Under the pieces are notes generated by a model. The model was given only the letters and a program-made list of their open reading frames with translations. It had not been told where the DNA came from and made no database searches. Source: SFLA01 sp045595165 (GTDB lineage Bacteria; Bacillota; Clostridia; Oscillospirales; CAG-382). Taken from it: a stretch of DNA of 64,000 nucleotides. The DNA lies in assembly GCA_045595165.1 (NCBI GenBank), contig JAZNZY010000001.1:9888-73887 (forward strand). The letters run 5' to 3'. Positions 16,992-25,488 of this stretch are shown one piece after another. The position numbers were made by a program, and so were the translations under genes. Every line of letters starts with the position of its first letter. Position 1 is the stretch's first letter.

Positions 16992-17019
16992 AAAAAGAGC
17001 AGATGTCTGCTCTTTTTTT
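16992..17019 (+). terminator. Intrinsic terminator of radC
   Basis: AAAGAGCAGA/TCTGCTCTTT hairpin with a long T-run, two bases after the radC stop. Confidence 0.9.
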
Positions 17020-17144
17020 AATGAGGAACGAGAAACGAGGAACGAGGAATTACGGAAGCTTTTTGCACGTTCGTGCAAAAAGCAACCATCATTCATCATT
17101 TAGCACTCGCTTTGCGAGTGCGTCGCATTCATCATTCCTCATTT
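17020..17144. repeat. Family A heptad-palindrome element
   Basis: Left arm ATGAGGA/ACGAGAA-type units, core TTTTTGCACG/CGTGCAAAAA, extra palindrome GCACTCGC/GCGAGTGC, right arm ATTCATC-type. It contains the TGA stop of the minus-strand U32 gene. Confidence 0.85.
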
Positions 17145-19085
17145 ATGGTATCCTCTCGTAAATTCCTTCGGCTTACCCGAAACCTCTTTCTCGTCCGTAA
17201 TAACAAACAAGCGGTTATGGGAAACGTTTTTATCCAAAAGATAAGTGGGTACGGAATTGAAGATGAGATTGCGGTGGTTATATTCTCCCTGCACGGGGAA
17301 GCGGGCGCCCATACGGTCGGTAAGGACGGCTTTGCATCCCTTTACACAGCCGGAAATGTTTTTGATAATACAGTTTTCCGTATGCATTAAAACCTGCCTG
17401 CCGTATACGGGATATTCGCCGATCTCCGTCTTAACCGCCTGCGGCGTGACCTCGGGTGAAACGCACACGCCGGAAAAGCCCATTTCCTCAAGCATTTTTG
17501 CGGTAAACGTGTTGGTAACGTTTAGGTTTCCGTCCCCGTAAACGGCAAAGCCGCGGCAAAGGGAAATATGCCCGATATTGGTTACGGTAACCCGCTTTAC
17601 ACCAAGCTTTTTCGCTTTTTCAAGGGCTTCCTTTACATCCCTCTCTTCCGAAGTAGTTATAACTCTGGGAAGCAGGAGGGATATTTTTGATACATCATAA
17701 CGCTTTACGGTGTTTTCGTTAAACTTCCAAAGGGGTATATCTATACGCACAGCGTTATCGGGCACGTTAAATCCGTTTTCGGGGTTGTAGATACGGTATA
17801 TATCCCCTTTTACGGGAAGATATAAAAGGTCTTCTTTTTTAATATTCGGTGTTGCGTTGCTCTTGGCGGGGGAGTTTTTTAACAGTATCTCTTTTTTGAG
17901 CCCCTCCAGCGCTTTACGGCGCATATCGTTTACGGCGGAGGCGGTCATAAATATGCCTTCATCTGCGGTGACGGAAACAATCCCCGCCTTAAAGCCGCTT
18001 CCCCCCGTTTTGGAAAGACGGCGGACAAGCTCCGCTTCCTCCGTACCCTTGCCCGTGGCGGGAAGACAAGTGCCGAAGAGGGTAAAGGAATCCTCCCCGC
18101 AAAGGGCGGTAACGCAAGCTTCACCGAGGGTAAAATAGCCGAATATATCTACACTTTTTTCTTTTAACGGCGGAATCTCCGCAACCGTTTCTCTGGTTAA
18201 CGCTTTGTCCTCTTCCCTGCGGACGCCGAACATATTTTTCCCCTTTTTGGAAAGGTAGTACCCTGCGGAAAAGCCGCTGCGGGAAAAGATCTTTTGCAGA
18301 TCCTCATACTCTTTTTCCGTGGCGGGACGGTGCTCGTCCATAAGCGTGCGGTAGGCTTTGGTTACGGAATACACGTATTCGGGAGATTTCATTCTGCCCT
18401 CTATTTTAAAGGAGGCAACTCCCATATCCAAAAGCTCATTTATATACTGTGCAAGGCACATATCCCTTAAAGAAAGGTGGTATCCGCCATCGTAGGGCAG
18501 ACGGCAGGGCTGGGCGCATTCGCCCCGATTTCCGCTGCGCTTGCCGATGAAGGATGACATTAAGCATCCCCCGGATTGGCTTACGCAATACGCACCGTGG
18601 ACAAATGCTTCTATTTCCACCCCCGTGGAAACGCACTCCTTAATTTCCTCTCTGCTTGCTTCACGGGCGATAACTACCCGTTCCATTCCCATCTCCTTTG
18701 CCTTTAAAACACCGGAAGCGGAATGAACGCACATCTGGGTTGAGCCGTGGAGAGAAAGGCTTGGAAAGTGTTTTTTTATCTCACCCGCCAGACCGAGATC
18801 CTGAATAATTATCCCGTCGCACACCTTGTTTTCATAAAGAAAACGGGCGAATTCAAGGGCGGAATCAATTTCACGGTCCGTCACCAGGGTGTTTACGGTA
18901 ACGTACAGCTTTTTGCCCCAAGAATGCACCTTTTCCGATGCAAGCAAAAGAGAATCGTTATCAAAATTGCCCGCAAAGGCACGGGCACCGAAAGAGGTGC
19001 CTGCCAGATATACCGCATCTGCCCCTGCCGACAAAGCGGCATCAAGACAGGACATATTCCCTGCGGGAGAAAGTAATTCCGACAT
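17139..19085 (-). CDS. Peptidase U32 family protein, RlhA/YegQ-like, with C-terminal DUF3656-type region
   Basis: A 648-residue U32 family protein. It opens with the family signature ELLSPAGNMSCLDAALSAGADAVYLAG and has the clustered cysteines VHGAYCVSQSGGC...GECAQPCR, which in this family are thought to hold an iron-sulfur cluster, then DMCLAQYINELLDMGVASFKIEGRMKSPEYVY. Its length matches RlhA, which hydroxylates a cytidine in 23S rRNA; other members act in tRNA or ubiquinone hydroxylation. Despite the peptidase name, rRNA modification is the likelier role. The stop codon TGA is contributed by the A repeat. The upstream ECF gene lies 20 bases away on the same strand. Confidence 0.85.
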   Translation of the reverse strand: MSELLSPAGNMSCLDAALSAGADAVYLAGTSFGARAFAGNFDNDSLLLASEKVHSWGKKLYVTVNTLVTDREIDSALEFARFLYENKVCDGIIIQDLGLAGEIKKHFPSLSLHGSTQMCVHSASGVLKAKEMGMERVVIAREASREEIKECVSTGVEIEAFVHGAYCVSQSGGCLMSSFIGKRSGNRGECAQPCRLPYDGGYHLSLRDMCLAQYINELLDMGVASFKIEGRMKSPEYVYSVTKAYRTLMDEHRPATEKEYEDLQKIFSRSGFSAGYYLSKKGKNMFGVRREEDKALTRETVAEIPPLKEKSVDIFGYFTLGEACVTALCGEDSFTLFGTCLPATGKGTEEAELVRRLSKTGGSGFKAGIVSVTADEGIFMTASAVNDMRRKALEGLKKEILLKNSPAKSNATPNIKKEDLLYLPVKGDIYRIYNPENGFNVPDNAVRIDIPLWKFNENTVKRYDVSKISLLLPRVITTSEERDVKEALEKAKKLGVKRVTVTNIGHISLCRGFAVYGDGNLNVTNTFTAKMLEEMGFSGVCVSPEVTPQAVKTEIGEYPVYGRQVLMHTENCIIKNISGCVKGCKAVLTDRMGARFPVQGEYNHRNLIFNSVPTYLLDKNVSHNRLFVITDEKEVSGKPKEFTRGYHK

Positions 19086-19105
19086 AAGGCACCTCTTAAA
19101 AATTT

Positions 19106-19648
19106 TTATTTTGCGTACATACGCTCAAGCTTTGTGAGCAGCAGTACCAAGGGCACTACCAAAAGTCCTGCGGCGAAATTACCTGCAAGATGGTAAATAT
19201 CGAAGGTAAGCCCTGCGCTTATCCACACAAGAGTCTGTTTAAGATCAAATCCGCGGACAATCGCTTCCCACGGGGCGCAAAGCACGCCGAAGGAAAGCCC
19301 GTACAAGCCGTTCACTATTGCCAAAACGGGATATCCCCACTTAGATGTGTATATCTTTTTGGGAATTAACATTCCCACACCCCAAAGGACAGCCCAAACG
19401 TAAAGATACATTACCCACCACGTCCCGAATCCGTCGAAAATACCGCACAGTATTACAAAAATGTATATGGGTACCAATGCTCCCCATCTGTATACGGCGG
19501 TAAAGGCAAGTATAAAAAGTCCCACGGGGTGAATGTTGGGCAGGAATTCCACCGCCTCCTTGGCGACGAACATCAAAGCCCCCAACATTGCGTACAATAT
19601 GAGGCGGAATAAAAACAGCCTGCTTTTACTTTTCGGCTTTGAATTCAT
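19106..19648 (-). CDS. ECF transporter S component, probably for cobalamin or a related cofactor
   Basis: A 180-residue hydrophobic protein with about six membrane helices and the S-component feel of ALGALMFVAKEAVEFLPNIHPVGLFILAFTAVYRWGAL. S components bind a vitamin and dock on a shared EcfA-EcfA'-EcfT module, whose genes are not in this window. The substrate is inferred from context: it overlaps a DUF4430 lipoprotein gene, and a candidate cobalamin riboswitch lies upstream of both. I prefer the ATG at 19648 (MNSKPK...) to the one at 19660, which lacks any ribosome binding site; either way the gene overlaps the 3' end of its partner, so translation is coupled. Confidence 0.75.
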   Translation of the reverse strand: MNSKPKSKSRLFLFRLILYAMLGALMFVAKEAVEFLPNIHPVGLFILAFTAVYRWGALVPIYIFVILCGIFDGFGTWWVMYLYVWAVLWGVGMLIPKKIYTSKWGYPVLAIVNGLYGLSFGVLCAPWEAIVRGFDLKQTLVWISAGLTFDIYHLAGNFAAGLLVVPLVLLLTKLERMYAK

Positions 19649-20039
19649 ATTCGCCGCCATCGGTTATATTAATACCGTCAGCACCGGTCATAGCGTAGGA
19701 GCCGTTCTCGTAAAGAGCCCAGTACATACCGTGAGTTTCATAAACCAAGGTCATACCGTTTACTTCGGTAATATACAAGCCGTAATCGCCGAGAGTTCCG
19801 TCAATAAGGTCAAGATCTGCAAGAGCGTTACCCAGAGTATCCATATCCGTGTTGATGGTAAAGGTTACGGAATAATCCTCCGCGGTGACGGTAACCTTTA
19901 TAGTGGTTTCACCCGTGCCGAGAGTGGTATCCTCGGTATAGGCGGCATCATCCCACAGTCCCTCGGGGACGGTCCTGCAGGAAGCAAGAGTAAATACGGC
20001 GAGTAACGCCAAAAGTGTTAAAAGTGTTGCTTTTTTCAT
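19626..20039 (-). CDS. DUF4430 (transcobalamin C-terminal-like) lipoprotein
   Basis: A 137-residue lipoprotein with lipobox TLASC (Cys21) and a single DUF4430-type domain (about 45-137), recognisable by LIDGTLGDYGLYITEVNGM, YWALYENGSYAMTGADGINITDGGEYEF. DUF4430 resembles the C-terminal domain of transcobalamin and intrinsic factor and is often found beside ECF S components in gut Firmicutes. I infer that it presents cobalamin or a corrinoid at the surface to the adjacent S component. The long leader (20040 to about 20350) with a riboswitch-like structure supports this. Confidence 0.75.
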   Translation of the reverse strand: MKKATLLTLLALLAVFTLASCRTVPEGLWDDAAYTEDTTLGTGETTIKVTVTAEDYSVTFTINTDMDTLGNALADLDLIDGTLGDYGLYITEVNGMTLVYETHGMYWALYENGSYAMTGADGINITDGGEYEFKAEK

Positions 20040-20065
20040 TGTTTTTTCTCCTAAAAATAAATGTT

Positions 20066-20094
20066 TTTTTGGGGTCCCCGCAAAAGCGTTTTTC
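20066..20094. repeat. Partial family C repeat in the DUF4430 leader
   Basis: Only the GGGGACCCC half with one stem arm (AAAAACGCTTTTGCGGGGACCCC-like on the minus strand) is present. Confidence 0.55.
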
Positions 20095-20224
20095 GTGATA
20101 CGCCGCGTCTGTTGTTACGTAATCAAAAAACCTTTTGTGGGGGAATTCCGCGGAGAAAATCACATTTTCTCTTCTGTGTGTTCGGGGCACACATTGCCCA
20201 AGAGAAATGCGCATTTTACGGAAA

Positions 20225-20345
20225 GAAAAGTATTCCGGCTTTCACGGCAATGGCTGTTGCGTATGGATTTACACCATGCTTTCCTTTACGGCGAGGGACG
20301 GGTTTTCTACCTCCGCCCGCGCCACGGTAATTACACCGTTTTCCG
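20225..20345 (-). promoter_or_regulatory. Candidate cobalamin (Cbl-II-like, short) riboswitch
   Basis: On the minus strand, GGAAAGCATGGTGTAAATCC (complement of 20268-20287) matches the conserved cobalamin riboswitch core GGGAA...GGTGnAAnTCC. It is followed by CATTGCCGTGAAAGCCGGAATAC (complement of 20230-20252), which resembles the J6/3 strand and B12 box (AAGCCnGGAnAC). The short distance between the two suggests the compact Cbl-II class. Downstream there are further stem-loops (TTTCTCTT...AAGAGAAA at about 20165-20210) that could be the expression platform. The genes downstream are a DUF4430 lipoprotein and an ECF S component. The assignment is by eye and needs covariance-model confirmation. 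Confidence 0.55.
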
Positions 20346-20449
20346 CTTTTTTCTTTGGATAGGGTAATTATACAACCGAAAAGAATAAAATGCAACAAGA
20401 TTTTTAACACGGCTTTATTATATATATTGTAACAAATTTTAAAATTGTC

Positions 20450-20478
20450 TTGATAAATAGGAAAAAATGGAGTATAAT
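20450..20478 (+). promoter_or_regulatory. Sigma-A promoter of gpmI
   Basis: -35 TTGATA (20450-20455), 17-base spacer, -10 TATAAT (20473-20478). The transcript would carry a ~340-base leader containing a full B element before gpmI. Confidence 0.7.
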
Positions 20479-20582
20479 CTTAGAGATAATGAAGAAGTCT
20501 GCACACAGATAGCGGCGAAAAAATAAAAACTGATGGACACGAAGCATTTGGATGCAGAAGGAACTTTTACGAGCGGGATATG

Positions 20583-20618
20583 GCACCACAAAAATGCGTG
20601 GATTTTTGGGGACCCCGT
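20583..20618. repeat. Family C repeat nested in a B element
   Basis: CACCACAAAAATGCGTGG then TTTTTGGGGACCCCG, interrupting the B sequence GAGCGGGA/GTCGGGAGCTG. Confidence 0.65.
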
Positions 20619-20722
20619 CGGGAGCTGTAGTCGACTACAGCAAGCGAAGTAAAAGTTTCTACAAAAACGCAAATTAAACAAATTTAAAGAAATCCGACAG
20701 GATTTCTACCTAAACCATTACA

Positions 20723-20752
20723 GCGGACAGCCGAGGACGTCTGTCCCTACGG
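20723..20752. repeat. Family D hairpin
   Basis: GCGGACAGCCGAGGACGTCTGTCCCTACGG; stem GGACAG/CTGTCC around CGAGGACG. Confidence 0.8.
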
Positions 20753-20826
20753 TTTTCGAAACATTTATGTGCATTTTGCGTTTTTGGGTCTGCGCCGAAT
20801 GAGCGTGTCCCAAAAGGAGTATTATT

Positions 20827-22443
20827 ATGTCTAAAATCAAAACACCCGTAGTTACTATAGTTATGGACGGCGTAGGCCTTTGTCCCAGAACCGAGGGCAA
20901 CGCTGTTGCCGCCGCAAGCACACCTACATTGGATATGCTTATGGCGAATTACCCCACCTTTTCTCTTAAGGCTCACGGAACGGCGGTAGGTCTTCCCTCC
21001 GATGACGATATGGGCAACAGCGAGGTTGGCCACAACGCACTGGGCGCAGGTCAGGTATTTGCTCAGGGCGCAAAGCTGGTTTCCTCCGCTATTGAGAGCG
21101 AAAAGCTGTTTAACAGCGAAAGCTGGAAAAAGGTTGTTGCCAACGTAGGCGACACCGGTTCTGTACATTTTATCGGCTTGTTTTCCGACGGTAACGTGCA
21201 TTCCCACATCGACCACCTGAAGGCTATGATAGTTAGAGCCAAGGCGGACGGCGTTAAGAAGGTTCGTATACACATACTGCTTGACGGCCGCGACGTTGGC
21301 GAAACGTCCGCGCTTGAATACGTTGATCCCTTTGAAGCTTGGCTTAAAGACCTTTGCGGCGAAGGCTTCGATGCACGCATTGCATCCGGCGGCGGAAGAA
21401 TGGTTATTACCATGGACAGATACGAAGCAAACTGGTCTATGGTTGAAAAGGGCTGGCACACCCACGTGCTGGGCGAAGGAAGATATTTTGCATCCGCCCA
21501 CGAGGCTGTTGTTACCTACCGCGAGGAAACCGGCAAGATCGACCAGGATCTTCCTCCCTTCGTTATTGCCGAGGAAAATAAGCCTGTGGGAACTATCGAG
21601 GACGGGGACAGCGTAGTATTCTTTAACTTCCGCGGCGACAGAGCTATTGAAATTTCCAAGGCATTTGACGATAAGGATTTTGATAAATTCGACCGTGTGC
21701 GCGTGCCCAACGTAGTTTACGCAGGTATGCTGGAGTATGACGGCGACGCTCACGTTCCCTCGATGTATCTGGTTTCTCCTCCCGAAATTTCCAACACCAT
21801 GGGTGAATACCTTGCTTCTCTGGGCGTTAACCAGTACGCGCTGAGCGAAACCCAGAAATACGGCCACGTTACCTATTTCTGGAACGGAAACAGAAGCGGA
21901 AAGTTTAACGAAGAGCTGGAAACCTACGTTGAGGTTCCCTCCGATGTGGTTCCCTTTGAGCAGCGCCCCTGGATGAAGTGCGCAGAGATCACCGATCTGC
22001 TGATCGAAGCTATCGAGAGCGGAAAATACGGTTATCTCCGTGTAAACTTCGCCGACGGCGATATGGTTGGTCACACCGGCTCCTTTGCCGCTACCAAGAT
22101 ATCTATGGAAGCCCTGGACCTTTGCCTTGCACGTATTCTCAAGGCAGTTGACAAGGCGGGCGCGGTGGCTGTTATTACCGCAGACCACGGCAACGCCGAC
22201 GAAATGTACGAATACAACAAGAAAAAGGGCGCAGTTTCTCTTAACGAGGACGGCACTCCCAAGGCAAAGACAAGCCATACTCTTAACCCCGTTCCCTGCA
22301 TTATCTACGATAACACCGGCAGAAACGACTATGAATGTGTAGAAGGTCAGTACGGCCTTGCAAACGTAGCCGCCACGGTTGTTACGTTGCTGGGCTTTGA
22401 GCCTAAAGATATGTGGGAAAGCTCGATGATAAAGATAAAATAA
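20827..22443 (+). CDS. gpmI: 2,3-bisphosphoglycerate-independent phosphoglycerate mutase
   Basis: A 538-residue member of the alkaline phosphatase superfamily that interconverts 3- and 2-phosphoglycerate in glycolysis. N-terminal metal motif IVMDGVGLC, catalytic Ser65 in DMGNSEVGHN, substrate-site ILLDGRDVGETSA, and C-terminal metal motifs DGDMVGHTGSF and TADHGNADEM are all intact. It is slightly longer than the usual ~510 residues. AAAGGAG lies at the proper distance from the ATG. Long structured leader; probably monocistronic, with an A element following. Confidence 0.97.
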   Translation: MSKIKTPVVTIVMDGVGLCPRTEGNAVAAASTPTLDMLMANYPTFSLKAHGTAVGLPSDDDMGNSEVGHNALGAGQVFAQGAKLVSSAIESEKLFNSESWKKVVANVGDTGSVHFIGLFSDGNVHSHIDHLKAMIVRAKADGVKKVRIHILLDGRDVGETSALEYVDPFEAWLKDLCGEGFDARIASGGGRMVITMDRYEANWSMVEKGWHTHVLGEGRYFASAHEAVVTYREETGKIDQDLPPFVIAEENKPVGTIEDGDSVVFFNFRGDRAIEISKAFDDKDFDKFDRVRVPNVVYAGMLEYDGDAHVPSMYLVSPPEISNTMGEYLASLGVNQYALSETQKYGHVTYFWNGNRSGKFNEELETYVEVPSDVVPFEQRPWMKCAEITDLLIEAIESGKYGYLRVNFADGDMVGHTGSFAATKISMEALDLCLARILKAVDKAGAVAVITADHGNADEMYEYNKKKGAVSLNEDGTPKAKTSHTLNPVPCIIYDNTGRNDYECVEGQYGLANVAATVVTLLGFEPKDMWESSMIKIK

Positions 22444-22589
22444 CGATGAACGATAAACGATGAACGATGAACGAACCACCCCGCAAAACCGCAGGTTTTG
22501 TAGGGACCCCGGAATGGAAACCTTTTTTCGCGTCTTTACGCGAAAAAAGCTACCGAAGTTCATAGTTCATAGTTCCCAGTTCATCGTTT
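22443..22589. repeat. Family A heptad-palindrome element with nested C
   Basis: Left arm ATGAACG/ATAAACG units, a C copy (22477-22512), core TTTTTTCGCG/CGCGAAAAAA, right arm GTTCATA-type complementary heptads. Confidence 0.85.
22477..22512. repeat. Family C repeat nested in an A element
   Basis: ACCCCGCAAAACC/GGTTTTGTAGGGACCCCGG; the stem differs from other copies but pairs. Confidence 0.8.
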
Positions 22590-22601
22590 GAGAGATAAAC
22601 T

Positions 22602-23324
22602 ATGATTATATCTTTTATACAATCCTACCTCGCAGGCGTTTCCCCTGCCGAGATCGCAATTTTTGCATCCCTTACCATTATATCTCTTTTGTTTTCCCTT
22701 ACGGTGCACGAATGCGCCCACGGATGGATGGCACACAAATGCGGTGACGATACCGCATATATGAACGGGCGCATATCCCTTAATCCCCTTGCGCATCTTG
22801 ACCCTATGGGTGCATTATCCATGCTGCTTGTGGGCTACGGCTGGGCAAAGCCCGTTCCCGTTAACTACCGCAATCTGAGAAGACCTAAGAGAGATATAGC
22901 GTTTGTTGCCCTTGCGGGCCCCGTTTCCAACCTTATACTTGGGTTTATATTCTCCCTGCTCTACACGGCTATAGCTATATTTATGCCCGTGAGCACTGCG
23001 GGAACGGTACTGTTTTACGCATTCTATATTGCCGCCACCCTTAATATAGGTCTTGCGGTGTTTAACCTTATACCTCTTCCCCCGTTGGACGGAAGCAAGG
23101 TGCTTTCCTGCCTGCTCCCCGGAAGAGTTGCCGCAAAATACCTTATGTGGGAAAGATACTTCTATATAGTAATGCTGGTGCTTATAGTGGGAGATAACGT
23201 TCCCGTGATCGGCAACATTATAAATATAATATGGTGGCCCATTGATTATATACGGGAAACGCTTATAGGCATTTTCTCCATTCCCGGCTACGCTTTGTGG
23301 TCGCTTATCAGGAGTCTTTTCTGA
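22602..23324 (+). CDS. Site-2 protease-like M50 family membrane metalloprotease
   Basis: A 240-residue polytopic membrane protein of the M50 family (YwhC/FtsH-less short site-2 protease type). The zinc motif HECAH is at 36-40, the second metal ligand region is NLIPLPPLDGSK near 165-176, and about six hydrophobic segments are visible. It stands one base upstream of scpA and is probably its operon leader. Such small M50 proteins beside scpA are common in Clostridia; the substrate is not known. Confidence 0.9.
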   Translation: MIISFIQSYLAGVSPAEIAIFASLTIISLLFSLTVHECAHGWMAHKCGDDTAYMNGRISLNPLAHLDPMGALSMLLVGYGWAKPVPVNYRNLRRPKRDIAFVALAGPVSNLILGFIFSLLYTAIAIFMPVSTAGTVLFYAFYIAATLNIGLAVFNLIPLPPLDGSKVLSCLLPGRVAAKYLMWERYFYIVMLVLIVGDNVPVIGNIINIIWWPIDYIRETLIGIFSIPGYALWSLIRSLF

Positions 23325-23325
23325 T

Positions 23326-24039
23326 ATGGAAGAAAAAATTGTAAAGATAGAGCAGTACGAAGGTCCTCTGGACCTGCTGCTTGCTCTTATACAAAAGCAT
23401 AAAATAGATATACTGGATATCCCCATATCCGAAATATGCGAGCAATATATCGAATATATCGAAACTCTGATGTCCCGGCAGATGGAGGTTACGGGAGATT
23501 TTATAGTTATGGGATCCACCCTGATGCTTATAAAATCCCGTATGCTTCTCCCCCGCGAAGAAGGGGAAGAAGACCCCAGACAGGTGCTGGTAGACGCACT
23601 GCTCGAGCACCGCAAGGCACAGCTTGCGGCGGTGATCTTAAAGGACAGAGCAGAGGAATTTTACGATAGATTTACCCGTGAGCCCGAGGAATTGCCCCCC
23701 GGAAGCTATTCAAGGCTTCACCCCGTTTCCCTTTTGGTGGAAGCGTTCATAAGAATGGGCACACGAATTCCCGAGGACAGCCAAAAAAACACCCCCGCTT
23801 TGTTTGAAAAGCTGGAAAACGAGCGGTATTTTACGGTGGACGAAAAGGTGCTGCACATATCAAAGCGGCTTTCCCGCCTAAAAAGATGCGTTTTTACCGT
23901 CCTTTTTGACGATTGCGGCGGCAGAGGCGAGATCGTCGCCACCTTCCTCGCACTGCTTGAAATGGTGCGGGACGGCGCTTTGCGTGTAGAAGGCAACGGG
24001 GACGACGTTTACCTTGAAATTGTAACGGAGGAGGAGTAA
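23326..24039 (+). CDS. scpA: Segregation and condensation protein A
   Basis: A 237-residue kleisin that bridges SMC heads together with ScpB in chromosome compaction. The N-terminal YEGPLDLLLALIQKHKIDILDIPISEICEQYIEYI block is diagnostic, as is the C-terminal winged-helix RGEIVATFLALLEMVRDGALRV. It lies one base after the M50 gene and four bases before scpB. Confidence 0.97.
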   Translation: MEEKIVKIEQYEGPLDLLLALIQKHKIDILDIPISEICEQYIEYIETLMSRQMEVTGDFIVMGSTLMLIKSRMLLPREEGEEDPRQVLVDALLEHRKAQLAAVILKDRAEEFYDRFTREPEELPPGSYSRLHPVSLLVEAFIRMGTRIPEDSQKNTPALFEKLENERYFTVDEKVLHISKRLSRLKRCVFTVLFDDCGGRGEIVATFLALLEMVRDGALRVEGNGDDVYLEIVTEEE

Positions 24040-24043
24040 AAAA

Positions 24044-24607
24044 ATGAACGTATCCGAAATTTCCGCGGCGATGGAAGCGGTGCTTTTCGCCTGCGGTGCT
24101 CCCGTTCAGAAAGAACGCCTTACCGAGCTTTTTGATATAACCTCCGATGAGCTTACTCAGGCGGCAGAGCATTTGCGCGCCCGTCTGGATTCTCCCGAAA
24201 GCGGTATTCAGCTTATATTCCTTGACGGCGCGTACCAGATATGCACAAAAAGCTGTATGGCAGACCTTGTGAGAAAAGCGCTGGAGATGAAAAAAACTCC
24301 CCCTCTTTCCAAGGCGGCTTTGGAAGTGCTGGCGATAATCGCATACAACCAGCCCGTAACCCGTTCATTTATAGAAACGGTGCGCGGTGTGGATTCCACC
24401 TATATCGTGGGTTCTCTGCTGGATAAGGGCTTGATTTGCGAAAAGGGCGTGCTGGATGCACCCGGCAGACCTACACTTCTGGGCACGGGAGAAAACTTCC
24501 TGCGCTGTTTCGGGCTTGAAAGCCTTTCCGAACTGCCCGATACCGGCGTGCTGATGGCGGAAAGCGAAACCGTGGGAAGCCTTATACCGGAGGACGAGCA
24601 GTGTTAG
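24044..24607 (+). CDS. scpB: Segregation and condensation protein B
   Basis: A 187-residue partner of ScpA with paired winged helices. Recognisable stretches are AAMEAVLFACGAPVQKERL and KAALEVLAIIAYNQPVTRSFIETVRGVDS, then GRPTLLGTGENFLRCFGLESLSELP. GGAGGAG precedes the ATG; its last codons overlap the next gene by seven bases. Confidence 0.97.
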   Translation: MNVSEISAAMEAVLFACGAPVQKERLTELFDITSDELTQAAEHLRARLDSPESGIQLIFLDGAYQICTKSCMADLVRKALEMKKTPPLSKAALEVLAIIAYNQPVTRSFIETVRGVDSTYIVGSLLDKGLICEKGVLDAPGRPTLLGTGENFLRCFGLESLSELPDTGVLMAESETVGSLIPEDEQC

Positions 24608-25227
24608 CTCTTTATATAATACTCGGTATTATCGCGCTTTTTTGTCTTTTCCTATGCCTGCGGGCAAAGGTGTTTGTTACTTGGTGTAATGAACTTTTCG
24701 TAAGAGTCGCTTTGGGTAAAATTTCCTATGAATTCGCCTTGAACGATTATATTAAAAAGGAAAAGTCCGAAGAAAAGCCCAAAGAAAAAGCGCCGAAAAA
24801 GGAAAAGAAAAAAGCAAAAGGGAAAAAGAAAAAGGAAAAACAAAAAGTTCCCTTTAAAGATCAGCTTGAATTTTTTAAAAACCTCACTATTGCCGCATTC
24901 AAGCATTTCGGCAAAAAGATAAGAATAGAAAAATACGTTTTCAAGGTTTCCGTAGGCACGCCCGATGCGGCGCAGACCGCCATACTTTACGGCGGTATAT
25001 GCGGGCTTATGGCAAACCTGAACGAGGTTATACTTAACTACCGCCACAAAAAAGGGGCAAGGATCTATTCCGAATGCAAGCCCGATTTTCTGAGCGAAAG
25101 TATGGATATCTACGTTGATATCGGCGCATCCGTAACGCTGTGGAACGTGGTTATTACGGGAATAGCGGCAGGATTGGTTTGGCTCAGGTTTAAGTTAAAA
25201 ACAAGAAAACAAGAAACTAAAAAATAA
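24601..25227 (+). CDS. DUF2953 membrane protein (YtfI-like)
   Basis: A 208-residue protein with a GTG start inside the scpB end. One N-terminal membrane helix (about 2-20), then a very lysine-rich stretch (about 48-82, KEKSEEKPKEKAPKKEKKKAKGK), a DUF2953-like domain (FKHFGKKIRIEKYVFKVSVGTPDAAQTAILYGG) and a second hydrophobic helix near 185-200. In Bacilli and Clostridia DUF2953 proteins sit next to gerW (ytfJ) as here, pointing to a sporulation role. Its molecular function is unknown. Confidence 0.85.
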   Translation: MLALYIILGIIALFCLFLCLRAKVFVTWCNELFVRVALGKISYEFALNDYIKKEKSEEKPKEKAPKKEKKKAKGKKKKEKQKVPFKDQLEFFKNLTIAAFKHFGKKIRIEKYVFKVSVGTPDAAQTAILYGGICGLMANLNEVILNYRHKKGARIYSECKPDFLSESMDIYVDIGASVTLWNVVITGIAAGLVWLRFKLKTRKQETKK

Positions 25228-25234
25228 ATCCGAA

Positions 25235-25469
25235 GGACACGGAGCATTTGGATGCAGAAGGAATTTTCGTTAGCGGTAGCTGTAGTAAACTACAGCGAGC
25301 GACACGAAAATTTCTACAAAAACGCAAATTAAATTATTTTAAAGAAATTCTGTAAGAATTTCTACCTCTGAACCATTAGAGGCGGGCAGTCGAGGACGCC
25401 TGCCCCTACGGTTTTCGAAACATTTGAGTGAATTTTGCGTTTTTGGTTCTGCGCCGAATGAACGTGTCC
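25235..25469. repeat. Family B nested palindromic element (type I) with D insert
   Basis: Nearly complete copy: GGACACGGAGCATTTGGATG at the left, TGCGCCGAATGAACGTGTCC at the right, AATTTTCGTT/ACACGAAAATT arm, CTGTAGTAAACTACAG, AGAAATTCT/AGAATTTCT hairpin, and D hairpin 25381-25411. It separates DUF2953 from gerW. Confidence 0.88.
25381..25411. repeat. Family D hairpin
   Basis: GGCGGGCAGTCGAGGACGCCTGCCCCTACGG. Confidence 0.8.
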
Positions 25470-25488
25470 CCAAAAAGGAGGAAAACAT

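Larger units (their letters stand above)
20535..20810. repeat. Family B nested palindromic element (type I) in the gpmI leader, with C and D inserts
   Basis: Ends GGACACGAAGCATTTGGATG and TGCGCCGAATGAGCGTGTCC are imperfect inverted repeats. Inside are ACTTTTAC/GTAAAAGT, CTGTAGTCGACTACAG, a C copy (20583-20618) and a D copy (20723-20752). Confidence 0.85.

Noticed and set aside
20710..22563. 617-codon open frame antisense to gpmI
   Set aside because: It runs through B repeats and the complement of a fully intact gpmI; no family resemblance.
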